NCBI GenBank assembly: GCA_947652605.1
Contig: OX393577.1
Coordinates: forward strand, 9,114,868 to 9,178,867
Length of the DNA: 64,000 nucleotides
Origin: Elmis aenea
Lineage: Eukaryota; Arthropoda; Insecta; Coleoptera; Elmidae
Direction: 5' to 3'
A program made the position numbers and the translations under genes. Below are positions 1-9,524 of the stretch, one piece after another. A model generated the notes under the pieces. It did no database searches and was not told the origin of the DNA. It saw nothing but the letters and a program-made list of their open reading frames with translations. Every line of letters begins with the position of its first letter. Positions within the stretch are counted from its first letter, which is position 1.

Positions 1-1
1 T

Positions 2-190
2 CTATGGGGAACTATTATAGATAAAGTTTATAAAGAAAAGCCCCATAGTGTTGATCACCTGAAAACCAACATAAGAGCAGCTGTAGCAGAAATCAGACAT
101 AATACTTTACTAAAAGTGCAAAGTGAAATATTAAAACGGTGTCAACTGTGTGTTCAAGAAAATGGTGGCCACTTTGAAGCATTATTATAA
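2..190 (+). pseudogene. mariner transposase, C-terminal 62 residues
   Basis: The frame is open from the window edge to a stop at 188-190. It begins LWGTIIDKVY and ends ENGGHFEALL-stop, the typical end of a mariner transposase. The catalytic aspartates lie before the window start, so whether the complete gene is intact cannot be seen. A more decayed copy of the same stretch is on the minus strand at 40482-40735. The 3' flank of this mariner continues to 311 and resumes at 4837, because a Jockey element interrupts it. Confidence 0.75.
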
Positions 191-300
191 TTTTTAATTT
201 AATTTTAGTCATTAATTATTATGTTAGTAGTTTATTAATATTAGCCACGAAGTATTTTATTTGTTATTGTTCAATTAAATTATTTTACTAGTAATTTCAA

Positions 301-311
301 TTGTTTCTGAT
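301..311. repeat. Jockey target-site duplication, left copy
   Basis: TTGTTTCTGAT directly before the poly(T) run matches 4837-4847 exactly. Confidence 0.85.
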
Positions 312-504
312 TTTTTTTTTTTTTTTTTTTTTTTAATATAATGATTAATACTGGTCCGGCTGGGCCAACCATTAATTTTTCTATATAATAAAATGGAAAT
401 GTAATAAAATGAAATTGATGAGGATGAAATGATTACTTAATACTAGAGTTCACCCATCGGTGTCCTGAAGATGGCACTCTGTTTCACTAATAAACTATCC
501 TACA

Positions 505-3168
505 CTATACAAGTTCAAATGGTTTTTGTCTTTTTAATCTTCTGACCAACCCATGGTTGTCTAGCAGTTGTAGTGCCTCTGGGTTTATATGGTTTTGCAG
601 TCGGGTTGCGTGTTTTTTTGCAAATCGTTTGATTTCACTAGATACCTCTGGGATACAGAGATCACGATGAATGTCCTTGTTTCTTACGTACCATGGCGCG
701 TCAACTGCGTTACGAAGAACTTTATTTTGGAATACCTGTACTTTCTTGATGTTGCACTGTTTGGCACATCCCCACAACTGTATGCCATAAACCCAGACAG
801 GTTTTAGTATCTGGTTATAGATAATAATTTTATTATACATCGATAATTGGGATCTTCGTCCTAGAAGCCAATACAGTTTTCTGTATTTTATACTTAGCTC
901 TTCTTTTTTTATTTTTATATGTGGCTTCCACCTCAGTCGCGTGTCGAGAGTCATGCCTAAATACTTGGCTGTCGTTTTATTCGGGACGACGTTCCCATTA
1001 ATCGTTATTGGAATTTGTGTAATTTTTTTATTCGTAAAATATATGTGAGAAGATTTTTGATCATTCAGTTTTATACTCCACTCGCTCATCCAATTGCTGA
1101 TTCTATTACATGCATTCTGCAGTTTTATCGCTGCCTCTTCTGTATCTTTACCTACTGCCATGATTGCAGTATCATCTGCAAATGTGGCTGTTGTAATGTT
1201 TTTCAGTTGCGGCAAATCATGTGTGTACAGTAAGTAGAGGACTGGGCCCAGGACGCTGCCTTGAGGGACTCCTGCTTTCACTTCTTTCAGTGCAGAATAT
1301 TCATTTTCTTGTTTTATTCTAAACAATCTACCTGATATGTACGACATTAACAGTTCTACATGATGTTTTGGTAGTATTCTGTTAAGTTTCAGTATCAGTC
1401 CTTCATGAGAAACCCTATCGAAGGCTTGAGCCACATCAAGAAAGATGGTAGAGCAGATTAATTTTTCTTCTAGTGCCTTTTCTATTACGTCCGTTATCCT
1501 GTGCACTTGGTCTATCGTAGAGTGTCTGTGTCTAAAGCCGAATTGATGGTTTGGTATTAGCTTTTTCCTTTCTATTACGGGTTGTAGTCTCTTTAGAAAC
1601 AGTTTCTCGAATAACTTGGAGATGATCGGTAAGAGTGATATAGGCCGGTACGATTTGGCTTCATTTGGTGGTTTGCCTGGCTTTTGTATCATGATAACTT
1701 CTGCTACTTTCCAGGAACTAGGAACGTGTCGAAGTCTAAACGCTGCATTTATTAAATACGTCAGCATGACTATGCCTTTCTTTGGGAGTTGTTTCAAAAT
1801 TTCACCGGTGATAAGATCAAACCCTGGAGCTTTGTTGGGATTTATGTTGGTCTTAATTTCTTTGGCCACTTCTTTGGGAGTTACTAGTTCAATTTCTGTG
1901 TCTTCAACGTTTTCAGTTTCGTGTATATAGGCATCAGGGTGGATGTCGTTACATTTGAATATTTCGGCAAGGTGATCGGCAAAAGTTTCGGCTTTCTGCT
2001 TATTCTCTCTTGCCCAGGTGCCATCTGGCTTTCTTATTGGTGGAGATAGAGTAATCGGCCTTTTAAGTTTTCTCGTTGCTTTCCATAATGAGTATTCCGT
2101 TTTTTTATCGGCTGTTAGATTTTCCAAGAACTTATTAATTGACTCTTCTTTCAATTTTTGGATTTTCCTTTTGAGTTGTTGGGTTTTGTTATTAAGTATA
2201 TTTTTGTCGGCGGGATCTCTTGTTTGTTGATATCTTCGTCTTGCTCGTCTTTTTTCCTTAACCAGTTCTTTGATCTCCTTGGGGTAATTGTTCGCTATTG
2301 ATCTGTGAGTGTACTCTTTGGTGCTGTTCCATGCCGCTTGTTGTATAACACTGTTGAACTTTTCCACTTCTGTTTCTAGTTGCTCCAAAGTTTGCAGTTG
2401 TATATTTAAATTGATCTTATTTGCTAGTTCTGTTTTGAAGTTCATCCAGTCTGTAGTTTTGTTTGCCAATGTTGGTCTGTTCTCCTTTTTTATGATTTTT
2501 TCACTCAGAGTTAAAATTATTGCGGAGTGATCAGAGTCTAAGTCAAAGTTTTCTGCAATATCAATAAAGTTTGGGGAAACTCTTTTTGATATAAAGAAGT
2601 CGAGAAGATCTGGAATTTTGTTTAGATCTGTGGGCCAGTAGGTTGGCTTACCTGTGGAGTGATAGGTACAGCCCATTTCCCTAATGGCTTCTCTCAATTC
2701 TTTTCCCTTCGTTGTTGTAAGCCTGGATCCCCAATCAACGTGTTTCGCATTGAGGTCGCCTCCCAAAATGAATCTGTCGCCCATATGCCGCAGGAAGTTT
2801 TTATAATCTAATTTCTTAAGGTTATATCTTGGTGGGCAATATAAGGCACCTATAGTCAGTTTTTGCTTGATGGACTTAATTCCAACCACTGTAAGCTGGA
2901 TTTCTGCGCTTTGAATATGGCACTCTTCATAATGATTGATATTATCTTTTATAATGATAGCACTTCCTCCTTTCGCTTTGTTATCGGGGTGAGTGGTTTG
3001 GTAAATTTTGTAGCCTGTTAGTTTTATGTAGGACTGATTTGTTGAGTGCGTTTCCGAGACGAGGCATACATCGATATTTTGTGTGTTTAAAAATAGTTCT
3101 ATTTCTTCTTTTCTATTCTGAATGCCATTTGCGTTCCATGTAGCTATTTTTAATTCACGCTGGTCCAT
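505..3168 (-). CDS. Jockey ORF2: apurinic-type endonuclease and reverse transcriptase
   Basis: This 887-residue polyprotein nicks target DNA and copies the element's RNA. The N-terminal endonuclease shows the ATWNANG start (W11), the SET motif (E39), GGDLN (D138) and SDHS (D213/H214), all expected for the APE-like fold. The reverse transcriptase follows at about 480-750, with FLDVAQAFDR (D578, D584), GVPQGSVLGP (633-642) and FADD (663-666). The thumb and C-terminal region contain an HxxxC-poor tail, and no RNase H is visible. Its ATG overlaps the ORF1 stop as TAATG, which points to coupled termination and reinitiation. A decayed relative lies at 55970-60520. No frameshifts or stops are seen. 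Confidence 0.93.
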   Translation of the reverse strand: MDQRELKIATWNANGIQNRKEEIELFLNTQNIDVCLVSETHSTNQSYIKLTGYKIYQTTHPDNKAKGGSAIIIKDNINHYEECHIQSAEIQLTVVGIKSIKQKLTIGALYCPPRYNLKKLDYKNFLRHMGDRFILGGDLNAKHVDWGSRLTTTKGKELREAIREMGCTYHSTGKPTYWPTDLNKIPDLLDFFISKRVSPNFIDIAENFDLDSDHSAIILTLSEKIIKKENRPTLANKTTDWMNFKTELANKINLNIQLQTLEQLETEVEKFNSVIQQAAWNSTKEYTHRSIANNYPKEIKELVKEKRRARRRYQQTRDPADKNILNNKTQQLKRKIQKLKEESINKFLENLTADKKTEYSLWKATRKLKRPITLSPPIRKPDGTWARENKQKAETFADHLAEIFKCNDIHPDAYIHETENVEDTEIELVTPKEVAKEIKTNINPNKAPGFDLITGEILKQLPKKGIVMLTYLINAAFRLRHVPSSWKVAEVIMIQKPGKPPNEAKSYRPISLLPIISKLFEKLFLKRLQPVIERKKLIPNHQFGFRHRHSTIDQVHRITDVIEKALEEKLICSTIFLDVAQAFDRVSHEGLILKLNRILPKHHVELLMSYISGRLFRIKQENEYSALKEVKAGVPQGSVLGPVLYLLYTHDLPQLKNITTATFADDTAIMAVGKDTEEAAIKLQNACNRISNWMSEWSIKLNDQKSSHIYFTNKKITQIPITINGNVVPNKTTAKYLGMTLDTRLRWKPHIKIKKEELSIKYRKLYWLLGRRSQLSMYNKIIIYNQILKPVWVYGIQLWGCAKQCNIKKVQVFQNKVLRNAVDAPWYVRNKDIHRDLCIPEVSSEIKRFAKKHATRLQNHINPEALQLLDNHGLVRRLKRQKPFELV

Positions 3169-4670
3169 TAATTTGTTCCTCGAGCTGCTGTTCCAGTGTG
3201 CTTGGCTTCCAATCTGTCCAGCCTTTCTGAGAATTTGTTCATCAAATTTGTCAAATTCTGCATCATCTGCATTATTGTTTGTTGTTCATTTAGCTTTGGA
3301 CCAGGTTGGGTTTTGCTAGCTTGGACTGCTTGCGCAAATGATACCTCATTGGTAATTTTTTTGCTTGAAAATATTTTCTGTTGGGTATATTGTGGTTTCT
3401 TAGAGTTGATTAGGTTATCTCTTCTCTTTTGAAGTTCTTTTGCAACTAAACAGGCACGATAATTTGCAGGGTGGGCCTCTGCGCAGTTGGAGCACTTTGG
3501 TGGATCATTTTTTGGTTTGCTGCATTCGGTGGTTAAGTGTTTGCCGGCACATTTAACGCAATTAGCTTCGCGTTGGCAGAATCTCTGGGTATGACCATAT
3601 CGTTGACACCTCTTACACTGCGGGATTAATTTGTTATTTTTGAGTGCTTCGATTTTGATCCTCATATGGCATAGGTATTGTATTTCATAGATCTTTTTAA
3701 TCTCTTCCGAATTTTCGAAGGTCAGCATGAACAAAGGAAGTGGGGTAGTCACCACTCTGCCATGTTCTTTAGTTTTTCTGATTTTATTTACTACATCAAG
3801 TATTTTGAAACCTCTACTTGTTAGTTCGTCTTTGATGTCTTCCGGTTTGCAAGTTGGGTGCAAATTCCTAGCCATGACTCTAATGGGTCTTGTTTGTTTG
3901 TTCTCATACGTGTGCCATTCTATTTTGGCATCGTTCATGAGGTTTGTTACTTCTCTGTATTCCAGTTCGGTATCAACGTTAATTTTTAATTGGTTATTAT
4001 TCATTAAGTTGGCTTTAAAGTTCAAGTTTCTGGTCTTTAGGGCCTGATTTATTTCGGTATAATCTTCTATATTGCTCAGAACCACTGGTGGTGGTTTATG
4101 TTTTTTTGCAACGTCTGAATTTGGTGTAGGTTTAGAACTAATTACCTTTTGTTCTGGTGATAATGCCATTTTTCTCTTTTTATATTTTGGTAATAGCCAA
4201 GCTGTTTCTTTAGCTACTAGTTCCTCTTCTTCATCCGAGTTGATTGGGCTATAATTTTTATTAGATTGTAAAGAAGCGATCATCTCTCTTAATTCTTGTA
4301 TCTCTTTGTTGGCTGCATTGAGCTGGGATTCTAGGGTTTTTATTTTTGCCGATTCTTCTTTTGGGAGGAAAAATCCTTGAGTATCGTTGTTGTACAGCGT
4401 TGAAGAGCCTTTTTGTTGGGATGCTGTTGATAATTTTACATTTTGGTGTTGATTTGTTTCGTTTTGGTTTACTAAGGAGTGACTTCTTGTTCTCAAAGGA
4501 GATCTCGCGAGCCTCCTGCTCTTTTGGAAGGGATTTTGAGTGTCCTTTCCGTCCTCATCCTGTCCAGTATTATTATTTAGCACCATGGCCTGAGACTCCA
4601 CCCGAGGTGCAGGACTTGTTGACGTTCCGCTATGACTGTTCATCCTATACCACGTATGGACAATATGCAC
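3168..4670 (-). CDS. Jockey ORF1: gag-like nucleic-acid-binding protein
   Basis: This 500-residue ORF1 binds the element's RNA in the ribonucleoprotein particle. Residues 1-100 are low-complexity, rich in Ser, Asn and Gln. A short coiled coil is likely at about 107-135. A conserved LINE gag core spans about 200-340. Three zinc knuckles follow at C352-C365 (CKRCQRYGHTQRFC), C371-C383 and C393-C407, and the tail is basic. The start was taken as the first ATG in the frame. An internal Met at residue 10 or 29 would also work. The stop codon overlaps the ORF2 start by one base. Confidence 0.92.
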   Translation of the reverse strand: MHIVHTWYRMNSHSGTSTSPAPRVESQAMVLNNNTGQDEDGKDTQNPFQKSRRLARSPLRTRSHSLVNQNETNQHQNVKLSTASQQKGSSTLYNNDTQGFFLPKEESAKIKTLESQLNAANKEIQELREMIASLQSNKNYSPINSDEEEELVAKETAWLLPKYKKRKMALSPEQKVISSKPTPNSDVAKKHKPPPVVLSNIEDYTEINQALKTRNLNFKANLMNNNQLKINVDTELEYREVTNLMNDAKIEWHTYENKQTRPIRVMARNLHPTCKPEDIKDELTSRGFKILDVVNKIRKTKEHGRVVTTPLPLFMLTFENSEEIKKIYEIQYLCHMRIKIEALKNNKLIPQCKRCQRYGHTQRFCQREANCVKCAGKHLTTECSKPKNDPPKCSNCAEAHPANYRACLVAKELQKRRDNLINSKKPQYTQQKIFSSKKITNEVSFAQAVQASKTQPGPKLNEQQTIMQMMQNLTNLMNKFSERLDRLEAKHTGTAARGTN

Positions 4671-4836
4671 ATTTTATTTTATTTTAACAGACCTTTTCAG
4701 GCTGTCTATAGCTATTAAACACGAATTCGTTATCACGAACTTGTTTACAATTACACTTATCTCGCTTCACTTGATTAGAACTCGATCGACTGGCATGCAC
4801 GTCCGTACCATTCACTAGCCAAACGCACACTATTAT

Positions 4837-4847
4837 TTGTTTCTGAT
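4837..4847. repeat. Jockey target-site duplication, right copy
   Basis: This exact match to 301-311 fixes the 5' end of the Jockey element at 4836. Confidence 0.85.
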
Positions 4848-5372
4848 GATTAGATATAAAGCAAGAAAACATGACATTCTTGTCCAATTCCAAGGCACCC
4901 TTATACTATTTAGTAATAATTTCGGTTTTTGCAAATTGTAAGAAAACTAATGGAAATAGATATGACAACCCATACATTTTTGAAATCAGAAGAAAATAAG
5001 CTATTTAATGAACCCATAGCCAACTATGGTTGCCATTTAAAAAAAGTCAAGTTTGGCTTATATCTCGAAAATCGAGTGAGCTATGACTTTTTAAATATTT
5101 TTTTCTAATTCTACGTAAAAATATCTAAAGGAATCAATTCACACTTTGGTTTTAACATAGGTGGCTGTGGAATTATTTACCATTGAAAAAATCGTCTGTT
5201 TTTGGTTTTTTCAAAATATTTAAAAAAGTTGAAGGTGTAGACCAAATGTCAAAATGGCATTAAATTCGTCTTGAAATTCTGCCCAACTTTGCTAATTTAA
5301 CCGACTTTGTTACTCTTGTAATAACAAAGTTACCCATACAACACATGTAGATTATTGTCACCCTGTATACCA
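4848..5372. mobile_element. Right long inverted repeat of a mariner, separated from its gene by Jockey
   Basis: It aligns by eye along its length with 40826-41339, the arm of another copy of the same mariner, including the word pair ATAGCCAACTATGG near the middle. It ends in the mariner-type terminus CACCCTG-TA at about 5363-5372. With 1-311 it makes up one interrupted mariner copy. Confidence 0.7.
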
Positions 5373-5374
5373 TG

Positions 5375-5730
5375 TCCCAGTATATACCATCTTCCCCTAC
5401 AGGTTTTTTAAATTTAAAATAACTAAGTAGGTGCCATAGCAAATAAACCGTAAAAAACATAACACAATCGAGTACACCATAAGGCGCAGAAAAGATAGCC
5501 GTGCATCTTTTATATAAAATATGTTGTTGTTAAATTAATATTTTAGAAGATAAAAGCGGTATTTCATACTTTTCTAAATTAAAATGTACCTTTTTTTAAA
5601 TAAACTTTTAAGATCGATAACCATCGAGTACTGGACTATGGTTTACATAATTATTTTTGCTTAAATTGACTCAAGGAACTTGTTCCTTAAGTTTGGCCGT
5701 TACGTAATGCAACACCGTGTATGTTAATAT
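5375..5730. mobile_element. MITE remnants, including one repeated at 10.5 kb
   Basis: A terminus GTCCCAGTATATACC...TTCCCC-TA (5376-5400) resembles the one at about 33910-33941. After it, 5405-5730 repeats 10470-10765 in the same orientation, with shared words such as CCATAGCAAATAAACCGTAA and TTGACTCAAGGAAC. It ends near a CACCGTG/CACCCTG mariner-type terminus. No coding sequence is seen. Confidence 0.6.
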
Positions 5731-5817
5731 CCTGTTTATGTTGTGTTATCCTTACTTCTTTGTATTCACCGTTTGGCAGCTTTGTTCTCGAGTAATTACC
5801 ATACCACTAGAAAGTAA

Positions 5818-5924
5818 TTAAAATGTAACATTATTCATTTGAATAGGATCAATCATTACATATCCACCGTTTTCCAAATCAGAAACAGACGAGGGATTAA
5901 TGTTTAGTAGGTAATCTCGACATT
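5818..5924 (-). CDS. CLIP-knot gene, exon 5 (C-terminus)
   Basis: It follows a 53-bp intron with acceptor TTTTTTAAG. It encodes KCRDYLLNINPSS...DPIQMNNVTF-stop, with the stop at 5818-5820. The phase agrees with exon 4. It carries one cysteine that makes the mature total odd (15). No AATAAA was located immediately downstream. Confidence 0.65.
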
Positions 5925-8900
5925 CTTAAAAAAACATTTCATCACTAAAATAGAATTTAAAGAGTCGTATGTCTTACTCGCTTTACTGATTTCATTTGCA
6001 TTATTCGGAAGCGACACTTGCGTTACTATCGGACAACAGATTTTCATTTCCACAAAATTATCTACGCAGAATAGTTTTAGTTTTGTTAATGCAGCACCTT
6101 CACATTTAGAAACTACGCTACACCAACCCTCGCCATCATTAAATTGGTTACAATCGTCGCCTGAAATAATAAACCTTTTAGAATAAGTTTTTATTTAGAG
6201 ATGTCTCGTTGTTGCTCACTTATAGCCTGTTTTCGCGATGAATTTATGCTGCCTATGTAACTTACGGGATTGGAAGTTGACAGGTTTCTTGTGCTGTTGA
6301 TGCTTAAGTTCCAGTCCACACTACAACAACCCAAGTCGCTATTATTAAACGATCCATAAGTAAAATTGTCTATAAGTGAGAAACAGTCTTCGGATTGTTG
6401 TATTTTTCCTATATTATTATTTTCTTTATTGCCAAAACACGATTCACCTGGAATTTTTTAAGCAGTTTATATTATTAGTGTAAAAAAATAATTTTGTCGT
6501 TTAAAAAATAAATATTAAGTTCGTTCTAGCATACGATCCGATGAACGATGAGGTATGCGCAACGACGATAGAGCGTTCCACCAGATTCTCTGATAGTTCA
6601 TCAGACGGTTAGTAGTTCATGAACTATTCTGTGTTGTGGACGTAAAAACAGTACATGAACCAAGGCAAGTAGTAACGCTGGATTTTTACACAAATGCGCT
6701 GTTTACATTTAACGTGGTCTCTCGTAGTAATGCATCGCCCTACCAAGCCATGTTAGTAAAGCTTTCTTTAGACGTAGAGATAAAATCGAAATTCTTTTTA
6801 AGATTTTTTCAAAAACACAATTTTACTTGCAAAGCATGCGAGCATTGGTAAATAGAAAAATTTAGATGTTGTCTCTGGCGGTTTCATGGCCAACGCGATC
6901 GCAAAAATGACCCTTATTATTCAGCTTTTCAGTTTTTCCCCTATTTTTCCGAAGAAAATGTCCAGTGGCACGTATAACTCTGGAAAACAATTAGTTTTGA
7001 TGTTCTTGATGCAATAAACACATCCTCGATCAAATTCTAGCGACAACGTATCGTGACCTTCCCTGGTTAGGTATTTATAATATTTGTTCGAACTGAAAGC
7101 TCAGTTCGTAAACTTAGCTGCAATCTTTTAGGTATCGTCTGCATTACTCGCTCCAGTTTTTCTGGTGTTATTTGCAATACCGCCGTATTAATTCTGTTTC
7201 TAACTTCTTCGACATTTGGCGAAGGCGTTGCATAAACTTTTTGTTTAATAATGCCCCAAACAAATAAATCTAATGGATTGAGATCGGAAGATCTCGCAGG
7301 CCATGAGATGGGACCGCCACGACCAATCCACCTGTTTGGAAAGTTTTCCTCCAACCACTCTCTTACATTTCGGGCAAAGTGAGCAGGAGCTCCATCATGC
7401 ATGAGCAGCATATTTAGTCGTATTTTCAACGTCATATTGTCAATTACTTGTTCCAAAACGTTGAGGTATTCAACAGCATCAAGACGGTTTGGATGGTAAA
7501 TCGGTCCAATAACCCTGTGGTTGATTATACCCAGCCAAACATTAACACAAAATCTTCTTTGGTGACCACATTCACGAAATTTATGCGAGTTTTCATCAGC
7601 ACAATAGTGCGTATAGTGAATAATAAACACACCATCTCTAGTAATCATGCACTTGTCGCTCCAAATAATACGTCTCAAGAAGCCTTCATCCTCATGAATT
7701 TTGTTTAAAATAGTGTTGCGAAAATTCAGTCGGGGTATGTTATCATTTTCGTAAAGGGACTGAACTTTGGAGTCATGATATGAATACAATAGGTTTTCTT
7801 GTCGAACCAAATGAACCGTGTTGTTGCTGGGGATATTTAATGTTTCAGCAAACTGCCGGGTACTTATGGAGGCATCTTCTTATATTGCGTTCAAAATATT
7901 ATCTTCCAATTGTACTGTGTGGTGTGCGCCTTTCTCTTGGTCGACCAACGTTGACCTTTCTTGGAATAAACGAACCAATTTCACGACCTTCGAAATATTT
8001 TTCCGAAGGATGTCTCCGTTTGGAAAACGCACTCGATATTCTTCTTTAGCCATGGCTGCATTTCCATTACAGAAACCATATGCCATGTACATATCAGCGT
8101 ACTCATTAAACGTAAAATCCATAATGAATGAACGGATAAACACAATAGCTAATGAAAAATACAGAAAACACAACTAATAAACATGCAGCACACAATAACT
8201 AATATCTACAAACTAGAAATAATTACGGAAAAAAAGAGATGGCAGCAAATGATAATGTTGCCTATGTATTATTTTCATTCAAATCAGTGATTAACATATT
8301 TTCAACACCGATTTTTGAACGGAAACACAATATCTAGGAAAAAATGTTATTCAACATTTATTGTTATTCCAAATCGCAGCTTTTTCATAACAAATATTAA
8401 ATAATAACGCTTATTAAAGGACTGCGTGTCAAAATTTTGAGGACCTCTTGCAGACACATGGATAAACATTTTTGTATTAAGATTTCCGACTTTTACGAAG
8501 AATATCGCCACGTGTAGCGCTTCCGCCAATTTATTTACACCCTGTATATTAGGCCGAATCTTGTTCGTTTGGAACAAGAAAGACGCAGTTCCTGAGCTGC
8601 CTCCTCCTTGCGCCAAATTACTGTTACAGAGCGTAAATTTGACGAAAGAATAATGTAACTTTGCTTTTGACCGTATTAAAAGAATTTTAAGTACTACCTA
8701 TGGATTTTGGTGCGAAATCAAAATCATATATTTGTGGTAAGAAAAAAGTAGCTTCAACATTCAACCAACACATGGTTCTGTAATTTAGAAGAAATATTTT
8801 TTCATGCAAATAGAGCTCATTCGTGTAAAAACTCATGTACAATAAGCAAAAAAAAAAATTCTGGTAACTTTAAAGTTTGAAATTTTGCAACGTTTAGTTT

Positions 8901-9340
8901 TAGTTTATCAAAAATTTATAAAATTGGAGCTACCTTTTTTTTGCGCAGCATACCCTTCAATTGTGGTCTGTAAATTAGGGTAAAATACTGTTGGTTTTGA
9001 ACTTAGAACTGTTGGTACCCACAAATTTCGTAATCAAGGAATAATTAAAATATTTACCTAATTGTAATTGACAACATATAATAACATCGTCTTTGTCATG
9101 CGTATAACCTCTTGGTTTAGGATATTTTTTAAGCACTCTTACATCGTCTAATGCTGATGGACATTGCAGCAGTGGTTTATACATTCCCACAACCTTATCT
9201 GTGACATTACACAGATCTCCTGCAAATCCATACGTTAAGATAAAACACTTTTAATTATATTACCTTACGTTACCTACAATAACTTGGCAAACTACAGTAT
9301 TGAATATTAAAAAAAATACAAAAATTTTAATTTTCATCAT
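5818..9340 (-). CDS. Secreted three-CLIP-knot protein without protease (5 exons)
   Basis: The exons, in gene order, are 9274-9340, 9058-9219, 6220-6447, 5978-6160 and 5818-5924. Every junction has GT/AG ends and is in phase 1, and the joined 747 bases encode 248 residues plus a stop. Residues 1-18 are a hydrophobic signal peptide (MMKIKIFVFFLIF...). Three cysteine knots follow, each ending in a CC pair (ICCQ, GCCS, ICCP), the layout of insect CLIP domains. Knots 1 and 2 keep only C1, C3, C5 and C6. Knot 3 (DDCNQF...GWC...SKC...LFC...ICC) has all six. No trypsin-like domain follows; the tail is KCRDYLLN...NNVTF. The product is probably an extracellular hemolymph or cuticle protein. CLIP modules usually regulate serine-protease cascades, but its role here is unknown. 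Introns 3 and 4 are only 59 and 53 bp, while intron 2 (2.6 kb) holds transposons. Confidence 0.8.
5978..6160 (-). CDS. CLIP-knot gene, exon 4 (knot 3, six cysteines)
   Basis: Acceptor TTATTTCAG and donor GTAAGA flank it. It encodes DDCNQFNDGEGWCSVVSKC...KLFCVDNFVEMKICCP, a canonical six-cysteine CLIP pattern, then NNANEISKA. Read-through past the donor would stop about 75 bases later at 5904-5906. Confidence 0.78.
6220..6447 (-). CDS. CLIP-knot gene, exon 3 (knot 2)
   Basis: It encodes GESCFGNKENN...SEDC...DLGCCS and a Ser/Asn-rich linker. A strong-looking GTAAGT donor lies inside at 6265, but it breaks phase with exon 4. The donor GTGAGC at 6219 restores phase 1 and leaves a 59-bp intron, so it was preferred. 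Confidence 0.7.
6790..7066. mobile_element. Fragment of the foldback/hAT repeat seen at 34.6-35.7 kb
   Basis: It shares long stretches with 35400-35665, such as GGTTTCATGGCCAACGCGAT, and both end near CGTGACCTTCCCTGGT. It is truncated on the left. It lies within intron 2 of the CLIP-knot gene, abutting the decayed mariner. Confidence 0.65.
7067..8123 (-). pseudogene. Mariner-type DD41D transposase with frameshift
   Basis: Two open pieces make one gene. The N-terminal piece (8123 down to 7880) starts MDFTFNEYADMYMAYGFCNG, and the second (7810-7067) holds the catalytic part. The catalytic motifs are IIWSDKC (first Asp), LLMHDGAPAHF (second Asp) and SDLNPLDLF (third Asp). The last two aspartates are separated by 41 residues, the spacing of the rosa-type DD41D mariners. 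A frameshift near 7811-7880 joins the pieces, and SDKC replaces the usual SDE. It lies in intron 2 of the CLIP-knot gene in the same orientation as that gene. It is inactive as written. Confidence 0.8.
8124..8541. mobile_element. 5' flank and terminus of the DD41D mariner
   Basis: The region upstream of the transposase start ends in ACACCCTG-TA at about 8530-8541, the mariner-type terminus common in this window. The opposite end was not found, because a hAT-like fragment replaces it at 7066. Confidence 0.5.
8542..9057. other. Intronic DNA, nothing recognised
   Basis: A+T-rich remainder of intron 2 of the CLIP-knot gene. I see no coding frame, terminus or repeat that I can support. Confidence 0.5.
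9058..9219 (-). CDS. CLIP-knot gene, exon 2 (knot 1)
   Basis: An acceptor TTTGCAG precedes it and a donor GTAAAT follows. It encodes GDLCNVTDKVVGMYKPLLQC...DDVIICCQLQL. The positions where CLIP domains carry C2 (after VVG) and C4 (before GY) hold Met and Arg. Confidence 0.78.
9274..9340 (-). CDS. CLIP-knot gene, exon 1 (signal peptide)
   Basis: It encodes MMKIKIFVFFLIFNTVVCQ-VIV and ends in phase 1 before donor GTAACG. Two consecutive ATGs (9338-9340, 9335-9337) could start it. Cleavage after the VVC segment is likely. Confidence 0.75.
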
Positions 9341-9370
9341 AATTCTAGACAACAGCACACTTTAGCGAAA

Positions 9371-9378
9371 TATTTATA
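9371..9378 (-). promoter_or_regulatory. TATA box of the CLIP-knot gene
   Basis: On the minus strand TATAAATA lies about 31 bases before the first ATG. The 5' leader would therefore be only a few bases long if standard spacing holds. Confidence 0.5.
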
Positions 9379-9524
9379 ACTGATGATAACCTTAGATCAA
9401 AATATAGTTGGATAGTTGCTGTAATTCTGAACTCACGAGATAACCAAAATAAAGTCAATGTTTGTATTTTAGTGTGTGCAATAATTTAATTGTAAATAAT
9501 CGATTACTATGGCGAGCAACTATA

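Larger units (their letters stand above)
312..4836 (-). mobile_element. Full-length Jockey-type non-LTR retrotransposon
   Basis: A 4.5-kb LINE lies on the minus strand. It has a 5' leader (4671-4836), ORF1 with zinc knuckles, ORF2 with endonuclease and reverse transcriptase, and a short 3' UTR. Its poly(A) tail appears as the poly(T) run at about 312-334. The 11-bp word TTGTTTCTGAT stands on both sides (301-311 and 4837-4847) and is the target-site duplication, so both ends are known and the 5' end is not truncated. It sits inside an older mariner whose halves are 1-311 and 4837-5372. Both ORFs are open, which suggests a young and possibly competent copy. Activity itself cannot be judged from one copy. 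Confidence 0.9.

Noticed and set aside
5904..5978. Read-through end of CLIP exon 4
   Set aside because: It would stop within 25 codons, whereas splicing at 5978 to 5924 gives a 53-bp intron, correct phase and a sensible C-terminus.
6241..6266. GTAAGT donor inside CLIP exon 3
   Set aside because: It looks stronger than the chosen GTGAGC at 6219 but leaves exon 4 out of frame with an early stop; it could be a minor isoform.
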